64,000 nucleotides of DNA from Dyadobacter sp. CY312. Its GTDB lineage: Bacteria > Bacteroidota > Bacteroidia > Cytophagales > Spirosomataceae. The stretch covers positions 186,001-250,000 of the forward strand of contig NZ_JAJUXG010000001.1 of NCBI RefSeq assembly GCF_021390535.1, in the 5' to 3' direction. Both the position numbers and the translations under genes were made by a program. Positions 1 through 9,486 of this stretch are shown piece after piece. The notes under the pieces are model-generated. The model was not told the DNA's origin. It searched no databases and worked only from the letters and a program-made list of their open reading frames with translations. Each line of letters opens with the position of its first letter. Position 1 is the stretch's first letter.

Positions 1-329
1 TGTGGTCGCCAACCACCGAACAGCTCGCAAAGTACCGGCAGGAAGTGGACTACAACGCCCGGGAACTTAAAGAAATCATTCATAACAGCGACTTCCGCGA
101 GTACTTCCCTGAGATACATGGCGATGCTCTGAAAACAATGCCGAAGGGATATCCCAAGGACCATCCTGAAATTGAACTGCTAAAAAGAAAACAGCTTTTT
201 TTCATGCATCAATATTCGGATAAGGATGTGACTTCCAAAGATTTTGCCAACCAGATAGTAAAAGGTGTCAGACTACTGAAACCATATTGCGATTATATGA
301 ATTATATTCTTAGCCATAGCGAGGAGTAA
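1..329 (+). CDS. DUF2461 family protein, C-terminal part (5' end cut by window)
   Basis: The open frame runs from position 3 at the window edge to the stop at 327-329, so the N-terminus lies outside the window. A GTG at 45 is in frame, but clear coding sequence continues upstream of it (WSPTTEQLAKYRQEV), so it is not the start. The visible part, with a tyrosine-asparagine motif followed by helices and the segment MPKGYPKDHPEIELLKRKQ, matches my memory of the C-terminal half of the DUF2461/TIGR02453 family. That family is widespread in Bacteroidota and has no established biochemical role. The next gene starts 180 bp downstream on the same strand. Confidence 0.8.
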   Translation, partial: WSPTTEQLAKYRQEVDYNARELKEIIHNSDFREYFPEIHGDALKTMPKGYPKDHPEIELLKRKQLFFMHQYSDKDVTSKDFANQIVKGVRLLKPYCDYMNYILSHSEE

Positions 330-330
330 A

Positions 331-434
331 GGAGTTTACAGTATTAGTTTTTAGTATACAGTACTTGATTGGATTAATTCAAATAATTAATTTTCAGACG
401 CTTAACCTGTTTACTGTAAACGCCATACTGTTAA
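331..434. repeat. Cluster of ACAGTA/TACTGT motifs upstream of dnaE
   Basis: Four short related motifs occur within about 100 bp: gtttacagta (334-343), tatacagta (355-363), gtttactgtaaac (409-421, a near palindrome) and tactgttaac (426-435). The first and third form a 10-bp perfect inverted repeat about 70 bp apart. They lie between the DUF2461 stop and the dnaE start. This could be a regulator binding region for dnaE or a chance pattern in AT-rich DNA. No promoter was assigned. Confidence 0.3.
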
Positions 435-511
435 CTTGATACTAGCAAGAAGTGCGATTAAATCGCCCCGTAGACATAAACCGTTTTGGTTTTAACATTA
501 AAAAATTAAAA

Positions 512-3500
512 ATGCAATTTTCCCATTTACATTGCCACACGCAGTTTTCACTTCTCGACGGGGCTGCTGATATTAAAAAACTCTTCAAAAAAGCAAAGGC
601 TGATAACATGCCTGCCGTGGCCATTACAGATCATGGTAACATGTTTGGCGTGTTCGAGTTTGTGGCCGAGGGAAACAAGCAGGGAATAAAGCCGATTGTA
701 GGGTGTGAATTTTATGTAGTTGAAGATCGACACATTCGACAATTTACCAAGGAGAAGAAGGATGTACGGCATCATCAGCTGCTGCTTGCAAAAGATGAAA
801 TCGGCTATAAAAACCTGGTGAAAATGTGCTCCCTTGGTTTTATTGAGGGTATGTATGGTAAGTATCCAAGGATAGATAAGGAGCTGATCGTGAAGTACCA
901 CAAAGGTCTTATCGCAACGACTTGCTGCATTGGTGCTATTATTCCAAAAACGATCATCAGAAAAGGAGAGGAGGAAGCAGAAAAAGAGTTTCGCTGGTGG
1001 CTGGATCTGTTTGGTGAGGATTTTTATGTCGAACTTCAAAGGCATGAAATCCGTGATCAGTATATTGTGAATGAGGTTCTGATTAGGTTTGCAAGGAAAT
1101 ATAATGTCAAAATAATTGCTTCCAACGATTCGCATTATGTAGACCAGGAAGATTGGAATGCGCATGATATTTTGCTGTGTATCAATACAGGAGACAAGCA
1201 AAGTACTCCTTCGGCCAAGGATTTTGACGACGACAAAGGTATTCCGAAAGGATCAAGGTTCGCGTTTTTCAATGACCAGTTCTATTTTAAGAACACCAGC
1301 GAAATGATGAAGTTGTTCAACGACTTACCCGAGTCTATTGACAACACCAACGAAATCGTTGATAAGATTAAAACACTTAATCTGAACAAAGATATACTCC
1401 TTCCAAATTTCCCGATTCCAGAGGAATTTAAGACGCATACGCTGTCGGAAATGGTAGGTAAAAAGGAACTGACCGCAGATGTTCTCAATCAGTGGGAATA
1501 TCTAAAACACCTTACATTTGAAGGTGCGAGGTTTAAATATGGCACCATCACCCCCGAAATAGAGGAACGGCTTAAATTTGAGTTGGATACCATCCGTAAC
1601 ATGGGTTTTCCTGGTTACTTCCTGATCGTCGCAGACTTTATTGATGCAGGACGCAAAATGGGGGTTTTCATCGGCCCCGGTCGTGGTTCTGCTGCTGGTT
1701 CAGTAGTGGCCTATTGCACCGGAATTACAAACATTGACCCGATTAAATACGATCTGCTTTTTGAGCGTTTTCTTAACCCTGACCGTATTTCACTTCCCGA
1801 TATTGATACGGACTTTGATGACGAAGGCCGGCAGAAGGTAATCGATTACGTGGTTAAAAAGTACGGCTATAACCAGGTTGCTCAAATTGTAACCTACGGT
1901 ACGATGGCGGCCAAATCTGCGATCAAAGACGTAGCGCGCGTTATGGACCTCCACTTATCGGAAGCGAATATCCTTGCTAAACTTGTGCCCGACAAGCCAG
2001 CTTACAACATGACGCTTAACAGGATTTTTACTGCACCACTTGAAGGAGAGGGAAGTCTTGCCAAAAAGGAAGGTCTTGCACCCGAGGAGATTGACAACGT
2101 AAAGAAAATGCGGGCAATCATTTCAGGTAAAGATTTGCAGGCCAGTGTATTGCAGGAAGCGAGACGTTTGGAAGGAACCGTACGAAATACCGGTATTCAC
2201 GCGGCTGGTATCATCATCGCGCCAAGTGATTTGACTGAAATTATACCGGTGAGTACTTCCAAGGATTCGGAATTTTTGATTACCCAGTATCAAGGAAAAA
2301 TCATCGAGGATGCCGGCGTTATTAAAATGGACTTTCTGGGACTGCGAAATCTGACCATCATTAAGGAAGCATTACGTCTTATTAAACAGAATCATGGAAT
2401 TGAAATCGTTATTGACGACATTCCACTCGATGATCCAAAGGTTTTTGAGCTATTTCAAAAGGGTGAAACCAACGCCATATTTCAGTTTGAATCAGACGGG
2501 ATGAAGAAACACATGCGTGATCTTATTCCGGACCGTTTCGAACACCTTATTGCCATGAACGCCCTTTACAGGCCGGGCCCTATTGCTTATATCCCAAGTT
2601 TTATACGAAGGAAAAACGGGCTGGAAGAAACAGCCTATGACTTGCCAGAACTTGAAGAATACCTGTCTGATACCTATGGAATCACGGTTTATCAGGAGCA
2701 GGTGATGCTTTTGTCCCAGAAGCTGGGAGGGTTTACAAAGGGACAGGCGGATACATTGCGTAAAGCGATGGGGAAAAAACAGATTGAAACCCTGAACAAA
2801 ATGAAAGGGGATTTCATGAAAGGTGGCGGAGAAAAGGGACTGGATCTGAAAAAACTGGAAAAGATCTGGACCGACTGGGAAGCTTTTGCGTCCTACGCTT
2901 TTAATAAGTCGCATTCAACCTGTTATGCCTTCGTTGCTTATCAAACAGCCTATCTGAAAGCACACTACACTGCTGAGTACATGTCTGCGGTACTAACCAG
3001 CTCACTTGGCAACATTGAGAAGATTACCTTTTTCATGGAAGAGTGTAAAGCACAGGGACTTGTTGTACTTGGGCCTGATGTGAACGAGTCGGATCGCCAG
3101 TTTAATGCAAACAAAAAACATGAAATACGATTCGGTCTTGCTGGTGTTAAAGGAAGCGGGGATGCGGCGGTTGAAGCGATTATTGAAGAAAGAAAAAATG
3201 GCGGACCATTTAAAGATATATTTGATTTCATAACCAGAGTCAATTTACGGACTGTAAATAAAAAGACAATTGAAAGTCTTGCTTACGCAGGTGGGTTTGA
3301 TTGCTTCACGGACTACCACAGAGCGCAATACTTTGCAAATGAACCAGGCGAGAATGGCACATTCATAGAACGCCTGATTCGTTATGCCAATAATTATCAT
3401 GCTGAAAAAGCCTCGGCACAAGCATCATTGTTTGGTGCTTTTGGCGGGAACGAAATGCTGATGAGCAAGCCAAAGGCAGCAGACGTAGCTCCTTGGGGTG

Positions 3501-4162
3501 ATTTGGAAAGGCTGCGCTATGAGCAGGATGTTGTCGGGTTTTATATTTCCGGACATCCCCTTGATACTTTCCGGATTGAGCTGGATAATTTCTGCACCTG
3601 CACCGCTGATCAGGTTATGTTTATTGCCGAAGGCGAACGACGCCCCAAACATTTTGATAAGGAGGTTGCCATTGGCGGAATCGTCACTAGTGTGATGGAA
3701 CGAATGTCGAAAAACGGTAGTCCGTTTATAATTTTCAAAATTGAAGATTACAAGGGTTCCATTGAGATGCTGCTTGGTGGCGAAGACTGCGTAAAGTACC
3801 GCAACTATTTGCAGGTGGGTCAGTTCCTGCACATTAAAGGCAAAGTTCAGAATCGCTGGAAGCAGGAAGATCAGTTTGAATTCAAGATTGTCTTCATCCA
3901 GTTGTTGACTGAAATTCGTGAAAAGCTTTGCCGTAAAATTAAGATCAATCTACCGCTTGACTTCATTGACGAGCGGACCATCATGATCCTTAATGAGACC
4001 TTCGGTAATAATCCCGGCTCGTGCACTGTCAATATGACGGTAACCGATCCGGAAACCCGCCTGGAAGTGGAAATGTTGTCACGTGGTTATCGTGTTGCAC
4101 CGTCCAATGAGCTCTTTAAGGCACTCGACAGCATGGAAGGTGTTAAATTTTCATTGAATTAG
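512..4162 (+). CDS. dnaE: DNA polymerase III subunit alpha (DnaE)
   Basis: This is the replicative polymerase catalytic subunit, 1216 residues from the ATG at 512. An in-frame start at 452 would add 20 residues, but the family normally begins directly at MQFSHLHCHTQFSLLDG. The N-terminal PHP domain (about residues 1-270) shows HLHCH, TDHGNMFG, GCEFYV and NDSHY. The palm carries PGRGSAAGS and the catalytic PDIDTDF motif with Asp430, Asp432 and Asp434. The PIAYIPSFIRRKNG segment, a helix-hairpin-helix region and a C-terminal OB fold follow. The metal-binding residues of the PHP domain look intact, unlike E. coli DnaE, which fits an internal proofreading nuclease. It stands alone, with trxA 140 bp downstream. 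Confidence 0.98.
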   Translation: MQFSHLHCHTQFSLLDGAADIKKLFKKAKADNMPAVAITDHGNMFGVFEFVAEGNKQGIKPIVGCEFYVVEDRHIRQFTKEKKDVRHHQLLLAKDEIGYKNLVKMCSLGFIEGMYGKYPRIDKELIVKYHKGLIATTCCIGAIIPKTIIRKGEEEAEKEFRWWLDLFGEDFYVELQRHEIRDQYIVNEVLIRFARKYNVKIIASNDSHYVDQEDWNAHDILLCINTGDKQSTPSAKDFDDDKGIPKGSRFAFFNDQFYFKNTSEMMKLFNDLPESIDNTNEIVDKIKTLNLNKDILLPNFPIPEEFKTHTLSEMVGKKELTADVLNQWEYLKHLTFEGARFKYGTITPEIEERLKFELDTIRNMGFPGYFLIVADFIDAGRKMGVFIGPGRGSAAGSVVAYCTGITNIDPIKYDLLFERFLNPDRISLPDIDTDFDDEGRQKVIDYVVKKYGYNQVAQIVTYGTMAAKSAIKDVARVMDLHLSEANILAKLVPDKPAYNMTLNRIFTAPLEGEGSLAKKEGLAPEEIDNVKKMRAIISGKDLQASVLQEARRLEGTVRNTGIHAAGIIIAPSDLTEIIPVSTSKDSEFLITQYQGKIIEDAGVIKMDFLGLRNLTIIKEALRLIKQNHGIEIVIDDIPLDDPKVFELFQKGETNAIFQFESDGMKKHMRDLIPDRFEHLIAMNALYRPGPIAYIPSFIRRKNGLEETAYDLPELEEYLSDTYGITVYQEQVMLLSQKLGGFTKGQADTLRKAMGKKQIETLNKMKGDFMKGGGEKGLDLKKLEKIWTDWEAFASYAFNKSHSTCYAFVAYQTAYLKAHYTAEYMSAVLTSSLGNIEKITFFMEECKAQGLVVLGPDVNESDRQFNANKKHEIRFGLAGVKGSGDAAVEAIIEERKNGGPFKDIFDFITRVNLRTVNKKTIESLAYAGGFDCFTDYHRAQYFANEPGENGTFIERLIRYANNYHAEKASAQASLFGAFGGNEMLMSKPKAADVAPWGDLERLRYEQDVVGFYISGHPLDTFRIELDNFCTCTADQVMFIAEGERRPKHFDKEVAIGGIVTSVMERMSKNGSPFIIFKIEDYKGSIEMLLGGEDCVKYRNYLQVGQFLHIKGKVQNRWKQEDQFEFKIVFIQLLTEIREKLCRKIKINLPLDFIDERTIMILNETFGNNPGSCTVNMTVTDPETRLEVEMLSRGYRVAPSNELFKALDSMEGVKFSLN

Positions 4163-4304
4163 AGACTTTTTGGCCTTCAATTACAACCAGAGCGATTTTA
4201 GAAGACCAAATTATAGCTTTAAGTACAGTTGGCACGGAACTTTTAGTATGGGATATTGATTACTACAACAGATTAAATTAAAAACATTTAGACATTTTTT
4301 TGAA

Positions 4305-4637
4305 ATGGGAAAAGCACTTGAAATTACCGATAGCACCTTTGAAGAATTGATCCAAAGCGACAAGCCAGTTCTTGTAGATTTTTGGGCAGAATGGTGCGGA
4401 CCTTGTAAAATGATCGGGCCGGTTGTTGAACAACTTGCCGGAGAGTACGAAGGCAAAGCGGTTATTGGGAAAATGGATGTAGATATGAACTCGTCTATTC
4501 CTGCTAAATTCGGTATCCGTAGTATTCCAACTCTAATGATCTTCAAGAATGGTCAATTGGTGGATAAAGTAGTGGGTGTTGTACCAAAAACTACATTGGA
4601 AGATAAGCTAAACGCACAGATTGAAGCTACTGTATAA
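4305..4637 (+). CDS. trxA: Thioredoxin
   Basis: This is a single-domain cytoplasmic thioredoxin of 110 residues, the usual length. The redox motif WCGPC is at residues 30-34, preceded by VLVDFWAE. The conserved cis-proline segment IRSIPTLMIFKNG and a C-terminal helix follow. It has no signal peptide. It reduces protein disulfides using thioredoxin reductase, which is not in this window. It sits 140 bp after dnaE and is closed by a strong terminator, so it is probably its own unit or the end of the dnaE transcript. Confidence 0.97.
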   Translation: MGKALEITDSTFEELIQSDKPVLVDFWAEWCGPCKMIGPVVEQLAGEYEGKAVIGKMDVDMNSSIPAKFGIRSIPTLMIFKNGQLVDKVVGVVPKTTLEDKLNAQIEATV

Positions 4638-4664
4638 GTAGGCTTTGTATCTCATATATTAAGT

Positions 4665-4690
4665 AAAGGGGCTCATTCGAGCCCCTTTTT
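4665..4690 (+). terminator. Intrinsic terminator of trxA
   Basis: A 10-bp perfect stem (aaaggggctc / gagccccttt) with an ATTC loop is followed by a T run. It starts 28 bp after the trxA stop codon. Its core is identical to the hairpin at 6251-6274. Confidence 0.92.
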
Positions 4691-4837
4691 GCGTTACTGA
4701 TGAAATGAAGTTTAAGTTTTATATAAAGTTTAGTTATATTTAAAATATGTAAAGAATGAATAGTATCAAACACATATGTTCAATATTTGATTAGTGTAGT
4801 ATCAGCCTTTTAAATCAACAAACTAAAAGAATTATAC

Positions 4838-6193
4838 ATGACTAGGAACGTAGTTTATTTACTCATCCTCACCATTCTCTCTTTTTCATGTAAAGAGGCG
4901 GATAACAGAGACAGCAAAATTCTCGAACTGCCGTTAGCAATCGAAGATGGTTTCGGACCATTTCATTATGAGTATGGTAATCTTAGCCCACAGTATTCCA
5001 AAAATGATTCCATGCGTGTACCTTGGAATGCAATGTATATGCCCTTAAAAGGAATTCCTGATGATTGGAAGAAGGTAACAAAGTCGCATATGGTATTTGA
5101 TTATAAACAACTGGTCTATCAGCATTATTATCTCGGTAACGTAAGTCAGGACATGTTTGATGAGTTCAAGACTTCCTGGAAATGGGAGCCTGACACAGCT
5201 CTTCTTTCTAAAAAACCAATTAAATGCGAAGTTTACGTAATTCATGGACTTGATAAAACAGGTAATTGGACAGTAATAATGGACTCCAATAACAACTTTG
5301 ATTTCAGCGATGAAACACCTTTTTATCCGGAAACGGGTACTCAGAAATCTATTGAGTCATATAAAAAAACACAATTGGTCGATTACGAATATTACCGCAA
5401 CGGTCGAGTTTTAACCACAAAACTTCCAATAGTGATTAAAAAAATCACTGATGCGCCCGAGGGAATGGATTACGCCTACAGTAGTCCTCAATATGCCACT
5501 ACGGTTTTAAAATACGACGGGAAGGATTATAAAATAGGTGTTAGAAGAGGATTTTCTACCGTTGATTATGAGTTGCCGGAAATCGTTCTCATGGATGGGC
5601 TTAAAAAGGATAAAAAAATTCCAGTGTTTGCGGGAATAAATAAGGATGAATTTATTTCTGTTGGCGGCATTACAAATAAAATAACTTACAGGAATAAAGG
5701 CGTTGATCGCGTGAAGAATGTGCTCATTCTCGAAAGGGTAAATCCTGATGAAAAAGAAAGTTATTCACTTCAGAGCGGCTACAAATTTCAGCCGTTCAAG
5801 GCCAGGGAATTCAGGACGGGCAAACAAATTTCGCTTACAGATTACAAGGGTAAATATGTATTCATTGATTTCTGGGGTACCTGGTGCAAACCCTGTGTTG
5901 CCAGCATACCCGAACTGCAAAAAACATATAAATTGGCAGATAAAGAGAAAATAGAATTTATAAGTATTGCGGGTTTACAGAATCCCGAAGCGCTAACAAA
6001 ATTCCTTGATAAACATGATATGCCCTGGCCGCAGATTATGTCCGATAGCCTTAATAAGTTAATTGAGACCTACAAAATTGAGGGCTATCCTTATGTGGTT
6101 TTGGTTGGTCCCGACGGCAGCGTTGTTAGTCGTAATCTTAGAGGAGACGATTTGACAAAACAATTACAGGATTTAAAATTACTTAAAATGTAA
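4838..6193 (+). CDS. TlpA-family thiol-disulfide oxidoreductase lipoprotein
   Basis: The product has 451 residues. It begins with a lipoprotein signal whose lipobox LSFSC puts the lipidated cysteine at residue 18, so it is probably anchored in the periplasm or outer membrane. Residues 20 to about 310 form a large domain I do not recognise. The C-terminal 130 residues are a TlpA/ResA-like thioredoxin fold: YKGKYVFIDFWGTWCKPC with the CxxC in WCKPC (residues 349-353), then a cis-proline segment (EGYPYVVLVGPDG). Similar lipoproteins in Bacteroidota are often paired with SusC/SusD systems, but none is next to this gene. It shares a bidirectional terminator with the convergent permease gene. Confidence 0.88.
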   Translation: MTRNVVYLLILTILSFSCKEADNRDSKILELPLAIEDGFGPFHYEYGNLSPQYSKNDSMRVPWNAMYMPLKGIPDDWKKVTKSHMVFDYKQLVYQHYYLGNVSQDMFDEFKTSWKWEPDTALLSKKPIKCEVYVIHGLDKTGNWTVIMDSNNNFDFSDETPFYPETGTQKSIESYKKTQLVDYEYYRNGRVLTTKLPIVIKKITDAPEGMDYAYSSPQYATTVLKYDGKDYKIGVRRGFSTVDYELPEIVLMDGLKKDKKIPVFAGINKDEFISVGGITNKITYRNKGVDRVKNVLILERVNPDEKESYSLQSGYKFQPFKAREFRTGKQISLTDYKGKYVFIDFWGTWCKPCVASIPELQKTYKLADKEKIEFISIAGLQNPEALTKFLDKHDMPWPQIMSDSLNKLIETYKIEGYPYVVLVGPDGSVVSRNLRGDDLTKQLQDLKLLKM

Positions 6194-6241
6194 AGCGGTT
6201 GTTTTAAAATTCAGGCCTGTATATGACAGCTTAAATCACTT

Positions 6242-6283
6242 AAAAACAGTAAAGGGGCTCATTCGAGCCCCTTTACTGTTTTT
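6242..6283. terminator. Bidirectional terminator between convergent genes
   Basis: A perfect 19-bp stem with loop ATTC is flanked by A and T runs on both sides, so it works in either direction. It lies between the TlpA-like gene (stop 6193) and the permease pseudogene (stop 6300). Its central 24 bases match the trxA terminator exactly. Confidence 0.92.
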
Positions 6284-6299
6284 AAACCCAGGAAGTCAA

Positions 6300-8709
6300 T
6301 TATTCCGATTTCAAAGATTTCACCGGATCATTCAACGCCGCTTTTAGCGACTCATAACCAGCTGTAACCGCAGCTACTATGAAAGTGATCAGAATCGCTA
6401 AACTTAGAATATCGGCACCAATTGGAATACGGTATTCATAGTCCTGTAACCAGGCGTGCATCACGTACCAGCCAATAGGAGCGGCTAGTGCAAATGCAAC
6501 CACGATAAGCAAAGCGATTTCCTTACCGAATATTCCTAAAATACTCCCCAAACTGGCCCCCAGGACCTTACGAACCCCGATTTCCTTTGTTTTTTGAGAA
6601 GCCATAAACTTAACCAAACCATATAGTCCGAGGCAGCCAATGAAGATCGAAATCATGGAAAAAACGCGGATGAGTTTCAACATGATATTTTCCAATTCGT
6701 AACTTCTGGCTATTTGCTCATTCATAAATGTCTGCTCATAGAGGTAATCAGGAAAATACTCATTCCAGAGTTTTTCTACGCTCTTCATAGTGCTGTGCAG
6801 ATTGGTGGAATTGAGCTGAACGGCACAGCGGTAATTGCTGCTGTTGTGCGTGAAAACAGCGACCGGATCAATGCCATTCTGAAAGGATGTATTGTTCCAG
6901 TTTTTTAAAACACCATAAACAGGAGCGCTTACACCCCAAATTTTAATGTTCTTTCCTACCACATCGTTGGGATCCTTAAAACCAAGTTTTTCAACCACCT
7001 TTTCGTTGACCAAATATCCACGAACGGTATCACTCAAAGGTATATTTTGTCCGGCAACTAGTGTTAAGCCAAAGGTCTTGACGTAATTATTGTCGGCAGT
7101 TTTGGTATTGATCTGCCACAATTCATCTTTCTGACGGGTATCAAAACTAAAATTGCTCGTGTTATTCGATGAAGTTGTTGGTAGAAAAAGACAGAACGAA
7201 GCATCGGAAATACCAGGAATTTCCAATAGCCGTTGACGGAATGTGGTCTGGTTGATTTTATCGGGTGTTGGAATTTCAATGCTGGCAATTCCCTTGGTTT
7301 CGTATCCAACAGAACTTGATAACATAAAATCCACCTGATTGTTTACCACCAAAGTGCAAATAACGAGTAACTGAATGAGTACAAACTGGAAGACAATAAG
7401 CCCTCTTCTTAACGATATTCCACCAATATGCCTGGCCGTAACATTACCTTTTAACGCAAGCACCGGACGAAATCCCGCAAGTATGGTACCCGGATATGTT
7501 CCGGCCAGTAACACAACTATGACGAAAAGAGAAGCCAGAAACGACCATAGAAGCGGGTCACCCCATATCACAACTTTTGGCCAGGATCCGGGGCGGTCCA
7601 GCCATTCGGTGATGTTTGGTAAAATTAATGAAGCAAGTACGAACCCTATCGCCATGGCTGAAAAAGTGATCAAAGCAGTTTCCAGCAGAAACTGTGTAAA
7701 AACCTGTCCTTTGGTACCACCGACAGCCTTACGCACACCCACTTCTTTGGACCTGCGCAGCGCCTGAGCAGTGGCCATATTAATGAAATTGAAGCAGGCA
7801 GTTACAATCAGGAATATACCAATTGCGCTCATGATCCAGATCCACTTCATTGGCATCGCACCATAATAAGGAATGGAATGGTGCATTTCCTTAAAAGGTA
7901 TCAAATTGTGCGCGTAAGATTTGTAGTCAGTGCCGTGGTATTTCTTGTTCAACGCCGCCATTTGTCTATTGGCAGTATTGATGTCCACATTTTCAGGCAA
8001 CAAAACGAAACAAAAAGTACTTGAATTGACACCACCCCAGTGATCCAGACCGCTTCCGCCATATCTGAATTTAGGATTCGCCGTCAGCGTTTCAAACGAC
8101 ACAAAAAGCTCGTATGGTAAATCTGTATTGTCTGCCGGATTATCTATAATGCCCGTTACTTCCAGGTTGAGCTCGTTGGATAGTTTGATCACTCTTCCAA
8201 TCGGATTTTCCTTTCCAAAGTATTTCTGGGCTATCGCTTCACTGATGACTACCGTATTCGGCTTGGTCAGCGAAGATTTAGGATTCCCAATCTGCCAATT
8301 TGCATCAAAAATTGAAAAGTATTCAGGATGAACATAGGCCAGCATAGGACCTTCCTCTTTGAATTTCTTGATTGGTTTTTCCACTATTATCCAGAACAGA
8401 CAAAAACGGATCATAATTTTCAACGCACATAGACGAGGTGAAGGCAGGCATTTCAGTACGCATTGCTTTCCACATAGGCATAGGGACACCTCGGGAATAA
8501 CCTACTCCGTCAAAATGGAACTCTGTGGTTATCTGATATATCCTGTCAATGTTTTTGTGAAAATGATCATGAGTAGTCTGAAAACGAATGAACCAGAAAA
8601 CGATCAGGGAGCAGGCAAGGCCAATCGACAAACCGGCAACATTAAGAATGGCGTACAAACGATTACGAGTAAGATTACGCCAAGCGATTTTGAAATAATT
8701 TTTGATCAT
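6300..8709 (-). pseudogene. MacB/FtsX-type ABC transporter permease, disrupted by a frameshift
   Basis: Two overlapping minus-strand reading frames encode one protein. The first (from ATG at 8709) begins MIKNYFKIAWRNLTRNR and has the first membrane segment. The second continues from KKFKEEGPMLAYVHPEYFSIF through the MacB-like periplasmic core, an FtsX domain with RRSKEVGVRKAVGG, and a second FtsX domain with QKTKEIGVRKVLGA. The whole span is 2410 bp, one base more than a multiple of three. The break maps to about 8376-8380, where the coding strand has AAAAA. With four A's the frame reads LDNSGKPIKKFKEEGP and gives about 802 residues, the family's usual size. No ATPase partner is adjacent. It is either a recent pseudogene or an assembly error. 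Confidence 0.88.
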
Positions 8710-8801
8710 AACTCCACAAAACTATATTGAATAACTGCGAACACGTCAGGGCTAATTTTAAGTTTTGATTTAAAAAACATGCCATGGTCTATATCCGCTC
8801 A

Positions 8802-9365
8802 TTAACAGCTACTTATCATACTCATAATGTCCGGTAACGAACACTTTCGTTCGCTCCCGACCGCATAATCATTGGTTAAAACACACGTTTTACATTTGAA
8901 CAAACCTCCTGTTTCCGAAAATAGGTATGTTTCAAAGCTCAGGCTATGGTCATTACTCATCACCCTTATCCATTTTGATTCTGCGCATAACATCAGGTTG
9001 GGTAGTAATTGATGAATCACAAGTAATGGCAGTACCAGGTCTGCGGTTAGCTGTTGATCCAGTTTGGATATTATGAGCTCAGGTAAAACAGCATTGTCAT
9101 CATCCGGAACAATATCAACAAGACTTTCTACAAAAAAAAGATCATTAATAAAGTCACATAGCTCAATAATCCGGGCACGGTTCGGTTGGGTCAGTCCCAA
9201 AATATGGATATGAACGAAGTATTGCAGCTTAATAAGTCTTTTTAATTCTTCCAGTTCTGTTATATTTTCCCCGAGCAAAATCAGATTTCTCTTCTGCTGT
9301 GCCAGTTCCCTGGCAACGACCCGTCCTATAACTGTATCTGCATTTGTTATTACATGGAAATTCAT
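8802..9365 (-). CDS. SDR-like Rossmann-fold protein (degenerate)
   Basis: The product has 187 residues from the ATG at 9365. The frame stays open to 9536, but that extension is not family-like and would run into the divergent gene's start. The N-terminus MNFHVITNADTVIGRVVARELAQQKRNLILLGENITELEELK looks like the beta-alpha-beta NAD(P) site of short-chain dehydrogenases. TNADTVIGR stands where TGxxxGIG is expected, so the glycine motif is weakened. I see no clear YxxxK catalytic pair, and the second half is unlike typical SDRs. It is transcribed divergently from a PAS-LuxR regulator 121 bp away. The function is unknown. Confidence 0.6.
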   Translation of the reverse strand: MNFHVITNADTVIGRVVARELAQQKRNLILLGENITELEELKRLIKLQYFVHIHILGLTQPNRARIIELCDFINDLFFVESLVDIVPDDDNAVLPELIISKLDQQLTADLVLPLLVIHQLLPNLMLCAESKWIRVMSNDHSLSFETYLFSETGGLFKCKTCVLTNDYAVGSERKCSLPDIMSMISSC

Positions 9366-9486
9366 GGCGTTCTCAAATTTATTTTTCCCTCTTTTTAAGG
9401 TAAACCCGTAGTTAGTTGTCGTATCCGAAAAGCATCTGTCAGGATGTTCCACACCAATAACTTTTACAAAGAAAGACGGCAACACC

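Noticed and set aside
548..1201. 217-residue minus-strand frame inside dnaE
   Set aside because: It lies antisense to a clearly conserved PHP domain and shows no domain of its own.
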